From positions 62,001-126,000 of the forward strand of contig CAXAZF010000007.1 of assembly GCA_963973455.1 (NCBI GenBank): DNA of 64,000 nucleotides. The letters run 5' to 3'. Below are positions 43,194 to 51,554 of this stretch, piece by piece (within the stretch, counting starts at the first letter, position 1; each line of letters starts with the position of its first letter). Origin of the DNA: Marixanthomonas sp002364245. Its GTDB lineage: Bacteria > Bacteroidota > Bacteroidia > Flavobacteriales > Flavobacteriaceae. The notes beneath the pieces were generated by a model. That model did no database searches, was not told the origin of the DNA, and saw only the letters and a list, made by a program, of their open reading frames with translations. A program made the position numbers and the translations under genes.

Positions 43194-43939
43194 ATAATAC
43201 GTTTTATAACCCGTAGTTTATGAGTGTGCATTCGGGCTTCACTGTTAAAAATTCCAGTATGATCTATTCGGTCTATTCGTACTTTTCCGTGAGCGTGGAT
43301 TATATAATTGTCTTCCATTATTATCCCTACATGAGTTATCACTCCTTCTGCATTATCAAAAAAGGCTAAATCTCCAGGCTCGCTCTCTTCAATAAAACTC
43401 AGTGCTTCCCCTTGGGTGGCTTGCTGACTTGCATCGCGCAATAATTTGTAACCATTCAGTTTATAAACCATTTGCGTAAAGCCACTACAATCAATCCCGA
43501 AAGGAGTTTTTCCTCCCCATAAATAAGGACTGTTTAAGTATAAAATAGCCGTATCGATTAATTGTTTCTTCGGAAGCTTTTTAGAAATAGTTTTTCCTTC
43601 AAAAGTATGCTTCAAAAAAGCACAATTATTTACTTGACAACCAAGAAATATAGATAGAAGCTGGTTTTCTTCAGTAGTAACAATATCGACCAAGTCTGTT
43701 GCGTAAACTAATTTAGCTTTTTTTAATTCTAAATATTCTTCTTCAGAAATTAAACGAAACTGTTTATTATCTACCCAACCTTCGTAGCCATCAAACAACA
43801 ACCTAATTCGGCTCCATTTTTTTCGTTGTTCCAAAACTTTAAAAAGCTCGCCATACAAAACTTGTGAAACAAGTTCACTTGGATCAGATGCTTCAGCCCG
43901 CAAAGGAACAACACTTAAATTACATAAGCCGTATTTCAT
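43190..43939 (-). CDS. C40 (NlpC/P60) peptidase with SH3 domain
   Basis: A 249-residue protein. Residues 1-65 form an SH3b-like domain (LRAEASDPSELVSQVLYGE..., GWVDNKQ), and 120-235 the NlpC/P60 domain with catalytic C151 (IDCSGF), H203 (THVGI) and H215 (HAHGK). No signal peptide is visible, so it may be cytosolic, acting on peptidoglycan recycling products, or exported by an unrecognised route. The family cleaves the gamma-D-Glu-diamino acid bond. It follows the thiolase gene by 34 bases on the same strand, an unlikely functional pairing. Confidence 0.92.
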   Translation of the reverse strand: MKYGLCNLSVVPLRAEASDPSELVSQVLYGELFKVLEQRKKWSRIRLLFDGYEGWVDNKQFRLISEEEYLELKKAKLVYATDLVDIVTTEENQLLSIFLGCQVNNCAFLKHTFEGKTISKKLPKKQLIDTAILYLNSPYLWGGKTPFGIDCSGFTQMVYKLNGYKLLRDASQQATQGEALSFIEESEPGDLAFFDNAEGVITHVGIIMEDNYIIHAHGKVRIDRIDHTGIFNSEARMHTHKLRVIKRII

Positions 43940-43973
43940 ACTTTTTATAAAATCGAAAGCTTGTTGTGAATAC

Positions 43974-45152
43974 TTATTTTCTTTCGATTACCATAGCAGA
44001 AGCACCACCGCCACCATTACAAATAGCTGCAGCACCTAATTTAGCATCGTTTTGTTTTAATACATTTAGTAAAGTGATCAGTATACGAACACCGCTACAA
44101 CCTAGTGGGTGACCTAAGGAAACGGCTCCACCATTCACATTTACATTTGAAGAATCAAGTCCTAATATTTTCATATTAGCCAATCCTACTACTGCAAACG
44201 CTTCGTTAAATTCAAAATAATCTACATCGTCTTGAGAAATACCAGCTTTTTCTATTGCTTTTGGCAATGCTTTGGCAGGTGCCGTAGTAAACCATTTTGG
44301 CTCTTGAGCAGCATCTGCATAACTTTTAATAGTGGCAAGAGGGGTTAATCCCATCTCTTTAGCTTTGTCGGCACTCATTAAAACCATGGCTCCAGCACCA
44401 TCATTTATAGTAGATGCATTGGCAGCAGTAACAGTCCCATCTTTACTAAAAGCTGGACGTAGTGATGTTATTTTTTCCATCTTTACGTTCTTAAACTCTT
44501 CGTCTTGTTTAACCATAACAGGCTCTCCTCGTCGTTGTGGAACTTCAACAGGAACTACTTCATCATCAAATTTCCCTTCTTCCCAAGCTTTGGCAGAACG
44601 ATTATAAGATTCTATTGCAAACTTATCTTGATCTTCTCTTGAGAAATTATGTTCCGTTGCGCACAAGTCTGCACAAACACCCATCGCATTTTGATCATAT
44701 GCATCAACTAGACCGTCTTTTTGCATACCATCTATAAGCGTAGCAGGACCAAACTTTTTTCCATTTCTCATGTGCACATAATGAGGAATATTGCTCATAC
44801 TCTCCATACCTCCTGCAACAATAACATCAGCATCACCCAAAGCAATAGCCTGAGCTGCTTGCATAACAGCTTTCATTCCAGAAGCACAAACTTTATTTAC
44901 CGTTGTACAAGGTACTGTATCTGGGATACCAGCACTTAAAGCAGCTTGACGCGCAGGTGCTTGACCTACACCAGCCTGCACTACATTACCCATGAAAACC
45001 TCTTGAACTTTAGATGGATCTAATTTGATTTTATCTAACGCTCCTTTTATGGCCGTAGCCCCTAACTGGGTAGCCGTTATAGAAGAAAGACTTCCCATGA
45101 AACTTCCTATTGGGGTTCGTGCCGCAGCTACTATTACAACTTCTTTACTCAT
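43974..45152 (-). CDS. Acetyl-CoA C-acyltransferase (thiolase)
   Basis: A 392-residue thiolase with C89 (NKVCASGMKA), H348 (LGHPLGCSG) and C378 (CNGGGGAS) as catalytic residues. It could catalyse acetoacetyl-CoA formation or the last step of beta-oxidation; the sequence does not separate the two. It has a ketothiolase-typical GGMESMSN segment near 115. There are no beta-oxidation genes adjacent. It is transcribed divergently from the 7TM-HD gene. Confidence 0.95.
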   Translation of the reverse strand: MSKEVVIVAAARTPIGSFMGSLSSITATQLGATAIKGALDKIKLDPSKVQEVFMGNVVQAGVGQAPARQAALSAGIPDTVPCTTVNKVCASGMKAVMQAAQAIALGDADVIVAGGMESMSNIPHYVHMRNGKKFGPATLIDGMQKDGLVDAYDQNAMGVCADLCATEHNFSREDQDKFAIESYNRSAKAWEEGKFDDEVVPVEVPQRRGEPVMVKQDEEFKNVKMEKITSLRPAFSKDGTVTAANASTINDGAGAMVLMSADKAKEMGLTPLATIKSYADAAQEPKWFTTAPAKALPKAIEKAGISQDDVDYFEFNEAFAVVGLANMKILGLDSSNVNVNGGAVSLGHPLGCSGVRILITLLNVLKQNDAKLGAAAICNGGGGASAMVIERK

Positions 45153-45260
45153 TATATAACAATTTTTTAATTAACTATACCGCGTCATTTATTTAAGCAG
45201 TACAAGGACTGCGAATTTACGGATTTTATACTAAAATATCAATGTTTAAGTAGCTCGCTT

Positions 45261-45292
45261 TTGGGATTAGTCAGCGGTTATTTATACCTTTA
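45261..45292 (+). promoter_or_regulatory. Candidate promoter for the 7TM-HD gene
   Basis: TTG at 45261-45263, a 21-base spacer and TACCTTTA at 45285-45292 (one mismatch) predict a start about 12 bases before the ATG. Confidence 0.4.
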
Positions 45293-45309
45293 CGTATCCA
45301 AAGAAATAT

Positions 45310-47355
45310 ATGAATAATTTTTTCGCGTTATTTTCTAAAAACCAATCCCTTATTTACAAGGGATTTCTATTTATCCTCTCCACATTTTTGGTGATTTACT
45401 TATTGCCAAAAGGCGGCCAGTTTAAATATAACTTTCAAAAGGGAAAACCTTGGCAATATGAGAACCTCTATGCGCCATTCAGTTTCACTATTAAAAAAGA
45501 TGCTAAAACCCTAGAACAAGAAAGGGAGACAATTAAAGAAAATGCAACTCCTTATTTTGAATATGATGCTGAAACAGTGGATGCCCGCAAAGAAGATTTC
45601 CTTCAACTATTTAATGATGCTTTTGTAGACAGTCTTTATACAACTCCAAAAGAAACTGCTCAAAATGAAGGTTTATCTGTATTTACCGAACTGTACGCTA
45701 AAGGTGTAATTGATGAAGTATATCCGTATGATAAAGACCAGTTAATCTACCTTAAAAGAGGAAATGAAATTGAAGAATTAGCTTATTCGCAATTTTTCAG
45801 AAAAGAAAACATAAAAGGCAGGGTTTCTAAGTTGGTTTCTGAAAATGCAACAGAAGACATAAAAATACTACTACAAAAAGTATTGGAACGTGCAGTAATA
45901 CCCAATGTTACGTTAAACACAAAATTAACTGAAGCTTCGGTAGAATCTGAGATAAACGCCATAAACCCCAATAGGGGTGTGGTTGAAAAAGGTGGGAGGA
46001 TTATTGCTAAAGGTGAAGTGGTTGAAGGCGACACGTATCAAATTTTAAACTCTTTAAAAGCAGAATACCAATCACAGGTATGGAGCAAATCTAATTACTC
46101 CTGGCTGATTGTCGGATATATTATAATAGTGTCGTTGGTATTTTCCATGTTATTTTTATTCTTAAAAAAATACAGGTTCGATATATTCAATAATAACACA
46201 AAGGTTACATTCATATTTTTCAATGTAATCTTAATGGTCTTCCTTACAACAATAGTCGTAAATCTCGATGCAAAATATGTATATGTAGTCCCTCTTTGTA
46301 TTTTACCTTTAATATTAAAGGCCTTTTTTGATCCGCGATTAGGACTCTTTGTACACGTACTTACACTAATGCTATTAGGCTTTGTTGTACCCAATAGTTT
46401 TGAGTACCTATTCTTACAGTTAATTGCTGGTATAGTGACAATATTAACGGTATCTGAACTTTATCGCCGTGCAAATCTTTTTATTTCGGTAGGACAAATA
46501 ACATTGGTGTATATTGTAGGCTATTTTGCCTTCTTTATCCTTCAGGAAGGAAATGTGCAGCTTATCATTTGGGAGAATTTCGGATACTTTATCCTTTGTG
46601 GGTTGGCAACCTTGTTTGCCCATCCTTTAATTTATTTATACGAAAAAATGTTCGGTTTGGTATCTGATGTTTCATTATTGGAGCTTAGCGACACCAATAC
46701 CAAATTATTAAAAGAATTATCCAATAAAGCTCCAGGAACATTCCACCATTCCTTAAATGTGGCTAATTTAGGGGAAGCTGCTGCTAACGAAATTGGAGCC
46801 AATTCTATGTTGGTACGGGTAGGAGCGCTATATCACGATATTGGTAAAATGAAAAACCCAACCTATTTTACTGAAAATCAGGTAAATTCTGTAAACGCAC
46901 ACCAAGAGCTTGACCCCAAAGAAAGTGCAAGCATTATTATAGACCACGTTATAAATGGAATTGAAATAGCCCGCAAAAACAACTTACCGGACCGGGTAAT
47001 AGATTTTATTAGAACGCACCACGGAACAAGCTTGGTGTACTATTTTTATAAGAAAGAAAAAGAACAAAATGAAGGCATAGAAGAAGAAGACTTTAGATAC
47101 CCTGGACCTATACCGTTTTCTAAAGAAACTGCTATATTAATGATGGCTGACAGCGTTGAGGCTGCCAGTAAAAGCCTTAAAGAGCCCACTTCTTCAAAAA
47201 TTGATGCGTTTGTAGAGAAAATTATAGACGGTCAAATGGCGCAAGGTCAGTTTTTAAATGCTAACATTACCTTTAAGGAAATACAGACTATAAAAAAGGT
47301 ATTAAAAAAGAAACTGAACAACATCTATCATCTAAGGGTAGAATATCCTGAATAG
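45310..47355 (+). CDS. 7TMR-HD family phosphohydrolase (PgpH-like cyclic di-AMP phosphodiesterase)
   Basis: A 681-residue membrane protein. One N-terminal helix (about 17-33) is followed by a large extracytoplasmic domain (about 45-250), then seven transmembrane helices (about 265-455), and a cytoplasmic HD domain with FHHSLNVANL, LYHDIGKMKNP, and DHVINGIEIA/RTHHGTSL supplying the metal ligands. This is the 7TMR-HDED architecture of PgpH, a c-di-AMP phosphodiesterase in Listeria. The substrate is inferred, not shown. It is a single gene ahead of the tRNA cluster. Confidence 0.93.
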   Translation: MNNFFALFSKNQSLIYKGFLFILSTFLVIYLLPKGGQFKYNFQKGKPWQYENLYAPFSFTIKKDAKTLEQERETIKENATPYFEYDAETVDARKEDFLQLFNDAFVDSLYTTPKETAQNEGLSVFTELYAKGVIDEVYPYDKDQLIYLKRGNEIEELAYSQFFRKENIKGRVSKLVSENATEDIKILLQKVLERAVIPNVTLNTKLTEASVESEINAINPNRGVVEKGGRIIAKGEVVEGDTYQILNSLKAEYQSQVWSKSNYSWLIVGYIIIVSLVFSMLFLFLKKYRFDIFNNNTKVTFIFFNVILMVFLTTIVVNLDAKYVYVVPLCILPLILKAFFDPRLGLFVHVLTLMLLGFVVPNSFEYLFLQLIAGIVTILTVSELYRRANLFISVGQITLVYIVGYFAFFILQEGNVQLIIWENFGYFILCGLATLFAHPLIYLYEKMFGLVSDVSLLELSDTNTKLLKELSNKAPGTFHHSLNVANLGEAAANEIGANSMLVRVGALYHDIGKMKNPTYFTENQVNSVNAHQELDPKESASIIIDHVINGIEIARKNNLPDRVIDFIRTHHGTSLVYYFYKKEKEQNEGIEEEDFRYPGPIPFSKETAILMMADSVEAASKSLKEPTSSKIDAFVEKIIDGQMAQGQFLNANITFKEIQTIKKVLKKKLNNIYHLRVEYPE

Positions 47356-47399
47356 CGTTTATTCCCTCCAATATTATTGACTACAATTATAAAACAAAA

Positions 47400-47422
47400 A
47401 ATCCTCACTAAAAAGTGAGGAT
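47400..47422 (-). terminator. Terminator of the tRNA cluster
   Basis: ATCCTCACT (47401-47409) pairs with AGTGAGGAT (47414-47422). On the minus strand a T-rich tract follows, so it ends tRNA-Arg transcription. Confidence 0.8.
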
Positions 47423-47428
47423 TCAATG

Positions 47429-47502
47429 TGAGCCCGATAGGATTCGAACCTATGACCGCCTCCTTAGAAGGGAGGTGCTCTATCCAGCTGAGCTACGAGC
47501 CC
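47429..47502 (-). tRNA. tRNA-Arg (anticodon UCU)
   Basis: The minus strand folds into a full cloverleaf: acceptor GGGCTCG/CGGGCTC with two G-U pairs, D arm with AGCTCAGCTGGATAGAGC, anticodon stem CCTCC/GGAGG with loop CTTCTAA (anticodon UCU), and T arm ATAGG TTCGAAT CCTAT. It reads AGA codons. CCA is not encoded. Confidence 0.97.
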
Positions 47503-47520
47503 GTAGCATTAAAATCAAAA

Positions 47521-47549
47521 AAAACCGAACACACTACATGTCCGGTTTT
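47521..47549 (-). terminator. Terminator-like hairpin between tRNA-Pro and tRNA-Arg
   Basis: An 11-bp inverted repeat (47521-47531 with 47539-47549, one G-U) with a 7-base loop is followed by a T-run on the minus strand. It may terminate tRNA-Pro transcripts or mark separate transcription of tRNA-Arg. Confidence 0.7.
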
Positions 47550-47551
47550 TG

Positions 47552-47626
47552 TCGGGGTGGCAGGATTCGAACCTGCGACCTCCTGCTCCCAAAGCAGGCG
47601 CGATAACCGGGCTACGCTACACCCCG
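47552..47626 (-). tRNA. tRNA-Pro (anticodon UGG)
   Basis: Cloverleaf on the minus strand with acceptor CGGGGTG/CACCCCG, D arm GTAGCGTAGCCCGGTTATCGC, anticodon stem CCTGC/GCAGG with loop TTTGGGA (anticodon UGG), and T arm GCAGG TTCGAAT CCTGC. Confidence 0.97.
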
Positions 47627-47715
47627 AAGTCTTTTGTTTCTTTTAATTCTTACTCTGTAAACTAAGAAAATAATGTTGGTTTACAAAAAACAATCAAAAA
47701 GACTGGATAATATTG

Positions 47716-47802
47716 CGGAGAGGAAGGGATTCGAACCCCCGGTACCCGTGAGGGCACAACTCCTTAGCAGGGAGCCCCGATCGACCACTCTGGCACCTCT
47801 CC
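47716..47802 (-). tRNA. tRNA-Ser (anticodon GCU)
   Basis: An 87-base class II tRNA on the minus strand with acceptor GGAGAGG/CCTCTCC, anticodon loop CTGCTAA (GCU, reading AGC/AGU), a long variable arm (TGTGCCCTCACGGGTACC), and a GGGGG TTCGAAT CCC-type T arm. No CCA is encoded. Confidence 0.96.
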
Positions 47803-47933
47803 AGTATGTTAAGAACGCGCATTCTCTAAATGCGGATGCAAATGTAGGATAACATTCCGTTTTTTACAAACAAAAACTAACCTTTTTTACAATTTGTTTT
47901 TAAATTATTGTAGACTACTATTTTACAGGTTGA

Positions 47934-49040
47934 TTAAATTGAATCTTTTATCTTCGAACAGATTAAAACTACCTTTTTTGAAGGATAAATGGTGGTGAAA
48001 AACAAATAAACATCTCCGCCGTCATTTATTTTGTGTTTTTTCCGAATATCAGCAACTGACTCTGGAAAATTTCGGGTAGTGATATTTGCTTTTTCGATGC
48101 CCTGCTTTTTTAATTCTTTTTTTGAATAGGGCAGTACGGCTTCAATCATAAATCTACGTCCGGGGAAATTTCTTAGTGCTTCGCTTGTATATAGGTGTGT
48201 ATGTTCATGTAGCTTTTTAAGCTTAAAGTCGTTAGATAGTAGGGCAAATGCTCCACTTTTCAATATTGCAGCATTGGGCTCGTATAAAAAGCGCTTCGGT
48301 TCATCATAGAAAGCTTCTGCTGTTTCATTGTAAGTAAAGCTATAGGTTTCAGTTTCTTTCTTTTTAAAGTTCTTTGTAACTATTTTTACCGAACCATTGT
48401 AGTCTGCTTTTAAAAGCCATAACAACTCTTTTACTTCATTATTAACAGCAACAATATGAATTTCAAACACATGCTTCAGCTCTTCAAGGCCAATTGAAAT
48501 ATCAAGCATAGGTGCTGTTTTAACCAGCAACAATTGACAGCTTTTTAAAATTTCAGAAAGATGTAGTGGTATGTTGGGTTCACAATCTTTCAAAAAAAAC
48601 ACTTTCCCTTTGGTTTCATGCCTGCGGGAAGGATCTATGTAAACACTGTCGTGAAATTCCGTTTGAATTGCCTTAACACCATCAATAGCTTTACAAGTGA
48701 CATTAGGCACACCTAATTGTTTAAAATTGTGATTAGCAATAGAAGAAAGCGTTGAGTTTATTTCGAAATGGGTTATGTGTTCTGCTTGTTTTGAAAAGTA
48801 ATAACTATCTACTCCAAAACCACCTGTACAATCTGCTACAGTCTTTCCCTCAAGCAAGGATGCTTTGTATTCTGCTGTTACTTCAGAAGAGGTTTGTTCT
48901 ATATTTAGTTTTTTGGGATAATAAATACCTTCCGTATTATGCCAAGTAGGTAATTTTTTTTCAGCTTTTCTTCGGCTTTCAATTTGTTGAATAAGCTCTT
49001 GAACCGTAATATCTTCAAAAGGGCTTCCTGCAAAAGCCAA
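47934..49040 (-). CDS. THUMP-like domain SAM-dependent methyltransferase
   Basis: A 368-residue protein (from TTG 49040) with a SAM-binding core: ADCTGGFGVDSYYFSK (motif I), FEINS (motif II) and YIDPSRR (catalytic IDPSRR), followed by a C-terminal THUMP-like domain. It is a known Bacteroidota family without an established substrate; RNA is likely from the fold. The conserved region extends in-frame upstream to 49115 (KEILNNEVQEFIKNYSEPISKL), but that stretch has no ATG, GTG or TTG, so the true start may be ATT at 49115, one base after the upstream stop. It follows the AI-2E gene closely. Confidence 0.85.
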   Translation of the reverse strand: MAFAGSPFEDITVQELIQQIESRRKAEKKLPTWHNTEGIYYPKKLNIEQTSSEVTAEYKASLLEGKTVADCTGGFGVDSYYFSKQAEHITHFEINSTLSSIANHNFKQLGVPNVTCKAIDGVKAIQTEFHDSVYIDPSRRHETKGKVFFLKDCEPNIPLHLSEILKSCQLLLVKTAPMLDISIGLEELKHVFEIHIVAVNNEVKELLWLLKADYNGSVKIVTKNFKKKETETYSFTYNETAEAFYDEPKRFLYEPNAAILKSGAFALLSNDFKLKKLHEHTHLYTSEALRNFPGRRFMIEAVLPYSKKELKKQGIEKANITTRNFPESVADIRKKHKINDGGDVYLFFTTIYPSKKVVLICSKIKDSI

Positions 49041-49116
49041 TTTTGATATAGGTTCAGAATAATTTTTTATAAACTCTTGAACCTCATTGTTTAATATTTC
49101 TTTATTGAAAGTAATA

Positions 49117-50211
49117 CTATAAATTTTTTGTCAATCGTTTAACGATTTTATATTCCGAAAGAAATTCTTTTGAGATCACTTTTAATGCCGTGTACGTAGG
49201 CACAGCCAGTATCATCCCAGGAATACCGAAAAGGTATCCACCAATTAAAATAACAATGAAAATTTCCAACGGGTGTGAGCGAACACTTTTTCCGAAGATA
49301 ACTGGTTGTGTAATCAAATTGTCAAAAATTTGTGCCAAAGAATACCCGCCAAGTGTATATAATAGCAATGGTAATAGTTCTGAAGAAAAATCAGCCCCTA
49401 AATTGTTAGATAACACAACGAGCATCATTAAAGCGCCAGCGATAATTGGCCCCAAATAAGGTACAATGTTTAAAAAAGCACATATTAAAGCGATAGCTAT
49501 AGCATTGTTTACATCTAAAAACAAAAGTAGTACAGAATAAAACAACGTTAATATCATTATTTGCAGCAGAAGCCCTAAAAAGTAGCGTGAAAGAAGCATC
49601 TTAGTTTTGTTTAATACTAATAAAATACGTTTTTCACGTCCTTTTTTAGCAAAAGCAGTCACCATATTGGGTATCAAGTTTTCGTCTCTCAAAAAAAAGA
49701 AGGAAATAAATAATATGGCAAACAAGCCAACGAGGAAGCTCCCTATGTTTCCAAAGAAAATATCAATAAAACTGGGGATAATCTCTATGTCGAAGTTTTG
49801 TACATAATCTGTTCTTTTAATCCCTTCAATAATATCTATTTGTTTTACCCCTAAATAATCAGAAGCTTGAATGCTCAGCTCGTTTAAATCGCTTTTAACA
49901 AGTTCAAAATCAATATTTGAAATTCTTTTACTTTGCTCTACAACTATTGGAACAAAAATCCGTAACATGGAAGCTACTATAGAAAGTATTAACAAAAGCG
50001 TTAAAATTGAGGCTAATATGTTGCCCATTTTAAGACGGTCCCTAAAAAAAATTAGAACCGGACGGCTTATCAACGCAATAACTGCCGCAACACCTATATA
50101 CAGGAGTAATGCTTGTATTTGAAAAACAAACCATAGCAGTATTAATATCCCGGCAATAACAGCTAAGGCTCTTAAAATACCTGAGGAAATAGATTTAGCT
50201 TTTTCTTTCAC
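49117..50211 (-). CDS. AI-2E family transporter (PerM-like permease)
   Basis: A 364-residue protein with about eight transmembrane helices, a large soluble loop (about 85-155), and family motifs in the C-terminal half such as IVPYLGPIIAGALM and SLAQIFDNLITQPVIFGKSVRSHPLEI. The family was named for export of autoinducer-2, but many members have other or unknown substrates. It begins 28 bases after the TrmH-like gene and ends one base before the coding region of the THUMP-like protein. Confidence 0.93.
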   Translation of the reverse strand: MKEKAKSISSGILRALAVIAGILILLWFVFQIQALLLYIGVAAVIALISRPVLIFFRDRLKMGNILASILTLLLILSIVASMLRIFVPIVVEQSKRISNIDFELVKSDLNELSIQASDYLGVKQIDIIEGIKRTDYVQNFDIEIIPSFIDIFFGNIGSFLVGLFAILFISFFFLRDENLIPNMVTAFAKKGREKRILLVLNKTKMLLSRYFLGLLLQIMILTLFYSVLLLFLDVNNAIAIALICAFLNIVPYLGPIIAGALMMLVVLSNNLGADFSSELLPLLLYTLGGYSLAQIFDNLITQPVIFGKSVRSHPLEIFIVILIGGYLFGIPGMILAVPTYTALKVISKEFLSEYKIVKRLTKNL

Positions 50212-50239
50212 TCAGTAAATATAGTATAATCACGTAAGA

Positions 50240-50749
50240 CTATTTTAAAAGTTTTGTTAAGGTAAAGAGGGCAATTCCGGTTGCTTGAGTTACATTCAAG
50301 CTACTGTTTTCCCCAAACATCGGTATATGAACACATTGCGAAACCAGATTTAAAATATTATTTGAAATGCCATGCTGTTCATTTCCAATCACTAAAGCGA
50401 TTTTTTCTCCAGCTCCAATTTTTATTTTTTCTAAAGAAACACTTTCGTCGGTAAGCTCTAAAGCAATAAGATTATAGTCTTCCTTTTTGAGCAAACTAAT
50501 TTCTTCTGAAATATTTTCTGAAATACGATACTGAACTTTTTTTTCTGTATTCCGTGCTGTTTTACGCAAGCGGGAAGATTTGAAATTGATTTCTGCATTG
50601 CAAAATATAATTTCTGAAACCCCAAAGGCCTCACTAATCCGAAACAGAGAACCGATATTTGCAGGGCTTTGCAGGCCATCGCAAATAATTTTCAATGGAA
50701 ATGTTCTAACAGGAAAGTTTGTGTTGCTATGAGTTAATTGATAGGGCAT
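50240..50749 (-). CDS. SpoU/TrmH-type RNA 2'-O-methyltransferase
   Basis: A 169-residue SPOUT enzyme with motif 1 SPANIGSLFRISEAFG (about 28-43), motif 2 ALVIGNEQHGIS and motif 3 IPMFGENSSLNVTQATGIAL, which form the SAM knot. It is a minimal TrmH-type protein without an N-terminal RNA-binding domain. The target may be tRNA G18 or another RNA position; I cannot tell. The ATG overlaps the stop of the DUF4159 gene by one base. Confidence 0.92.
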   Translation of the reverse strand: MPYQLTHSNTNFPVRTFPLKIICDGLQSPANIGSLFRISEAFGVSEIIFCNAEINFKSSRLRKTARNTEKKVQYRISENISEEISLLKKEDYNLIALELTDESVSLEKIKIGAGEKIALVIGNEQHGISNNILNLVSQCVHIPMFGENSSLNVTQATGIALFTLTKLLK

Positions 50750-51393
50750 TAGTTTTCGAAAACATATTTAACAATATTGGCGCCCATTCGCAAAGCTTTT
50801 AGCCTGACTTCTTGAGGATCATTATGTATCTCTGGGTTTTCCCAGCCGTCACCTAAATCACTTTCTAACGTATATAGCAACACCAATCTTCCTTCGTGTT
50901 CAATACCAAATGCTTGTGGTCGTTCTCCATCGTGTTCATGGATTTTTGGCAAGCCTTCCGGAAAATTAAATTGCGAACTGAATATAGCATGATTTGCCGG
51001 TAGTTCTTTCAATTCTGTGTTTGGAAACACTTTCACCAATTCTTTCCGAAAATATTCATCTATTCCGTAATTGTCGTCTATATGCAGGAATCCGCCACTT
51101 AGTAAATAGCTGCGCAGGTTTTCGGCTTCTTCTGGGGTAAAAAAAACATTTCCGTGACCCGTCATATGCACAAAAGGATAATCAAAAAGATCGATGCTTC
51201 CTGGGGTTACGGTTTCAGTTTTTTCAGAAATAGTCGTGTTAATCTGTTGATTGCAAAAAGCAGCCAGATTAGGCAAAGAGGTAGGGTTGCTGTACCAATC
51301 GCCACCACCGCCATATTTTAAAACGGCAATTTCTTGTGCGTTTGCACTTCCAAAGAAAAGAAAAAAAAATAAACTGCTTACAAGTATTCGCAT
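50749..51393 (-). CDS. DUF4159 domain secreted protein
   Basis: A 214-residue protein with a signal peptide (ending ANAQ at 19). It contains LKYGGGGDWYSNPTSLPNLAAF, the MTGHG block, and LRSYLLSGGFLHIDDN, typical of DUF4159, a glutamine-amidotransferase-like fold found in Bacteroidota and other phyla. The function is unknown and no catalytic cysteine is obvious. It is first in a run with TrmH-like, AI-2E and THUMP-like genes. Confidence 0.9.
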   Translation of the reverse strand: MRILVSSLFFFLFFGSANAQEIAVLKYGGGGDWYSNPTSLPNLAAFCNQQINTTISEKTETVTPGSIDLFDYPFVHMTGHGNVFFTPEEAENLRSYLLSGGFLHIDDNYGIDEYFRKELVKVFPNTELKELPANHAIFSSQFNFPEGLPKIHEHDGERPQAFGIEHEGRLVLLYTLESDLGDGWENPEIHNDPQEVRLKALRMGANIVKYVFEN

Positions 51394-51398
51394 AGTTC

Positions 51399-51406
51399 CA
51401 AAAATA
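51399..51406 (-). promoter_or_regulatory. -7 element directly before the DUF4159 gene
   Basis: The minus strand reads TATTTTTG, a perfect TAnnTTTG, 5 bases before the ATG. Predicted transcription starts within a few bases of the start codon. No -33 element is clear. Confidence 0.45.
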
Positions 51407-51554
51407 CAAATTAAACTACTAGAATTTATGGCTTATTTCGACTTAATGATTCTGCAAATGGTTTTCTGTAAAATTAGTTATATAGATGTAAAAGCATAAT
51501 TGGTTTTGTACAAAAAAAAGATTTGGTATGTACTGAGGCGAAGCAAGAGAATAT

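Noticed and set aside
47415..47646. Open frames over the tRNA-Arg and tRNA-Pro region (63 and 72 residues).
   Set aside because: They are spurious translations of tRNA sequence. The stretches like GFEPMTASLEGR and GFEPATSCSQSR are typical false proteins derived from tRNA genes.
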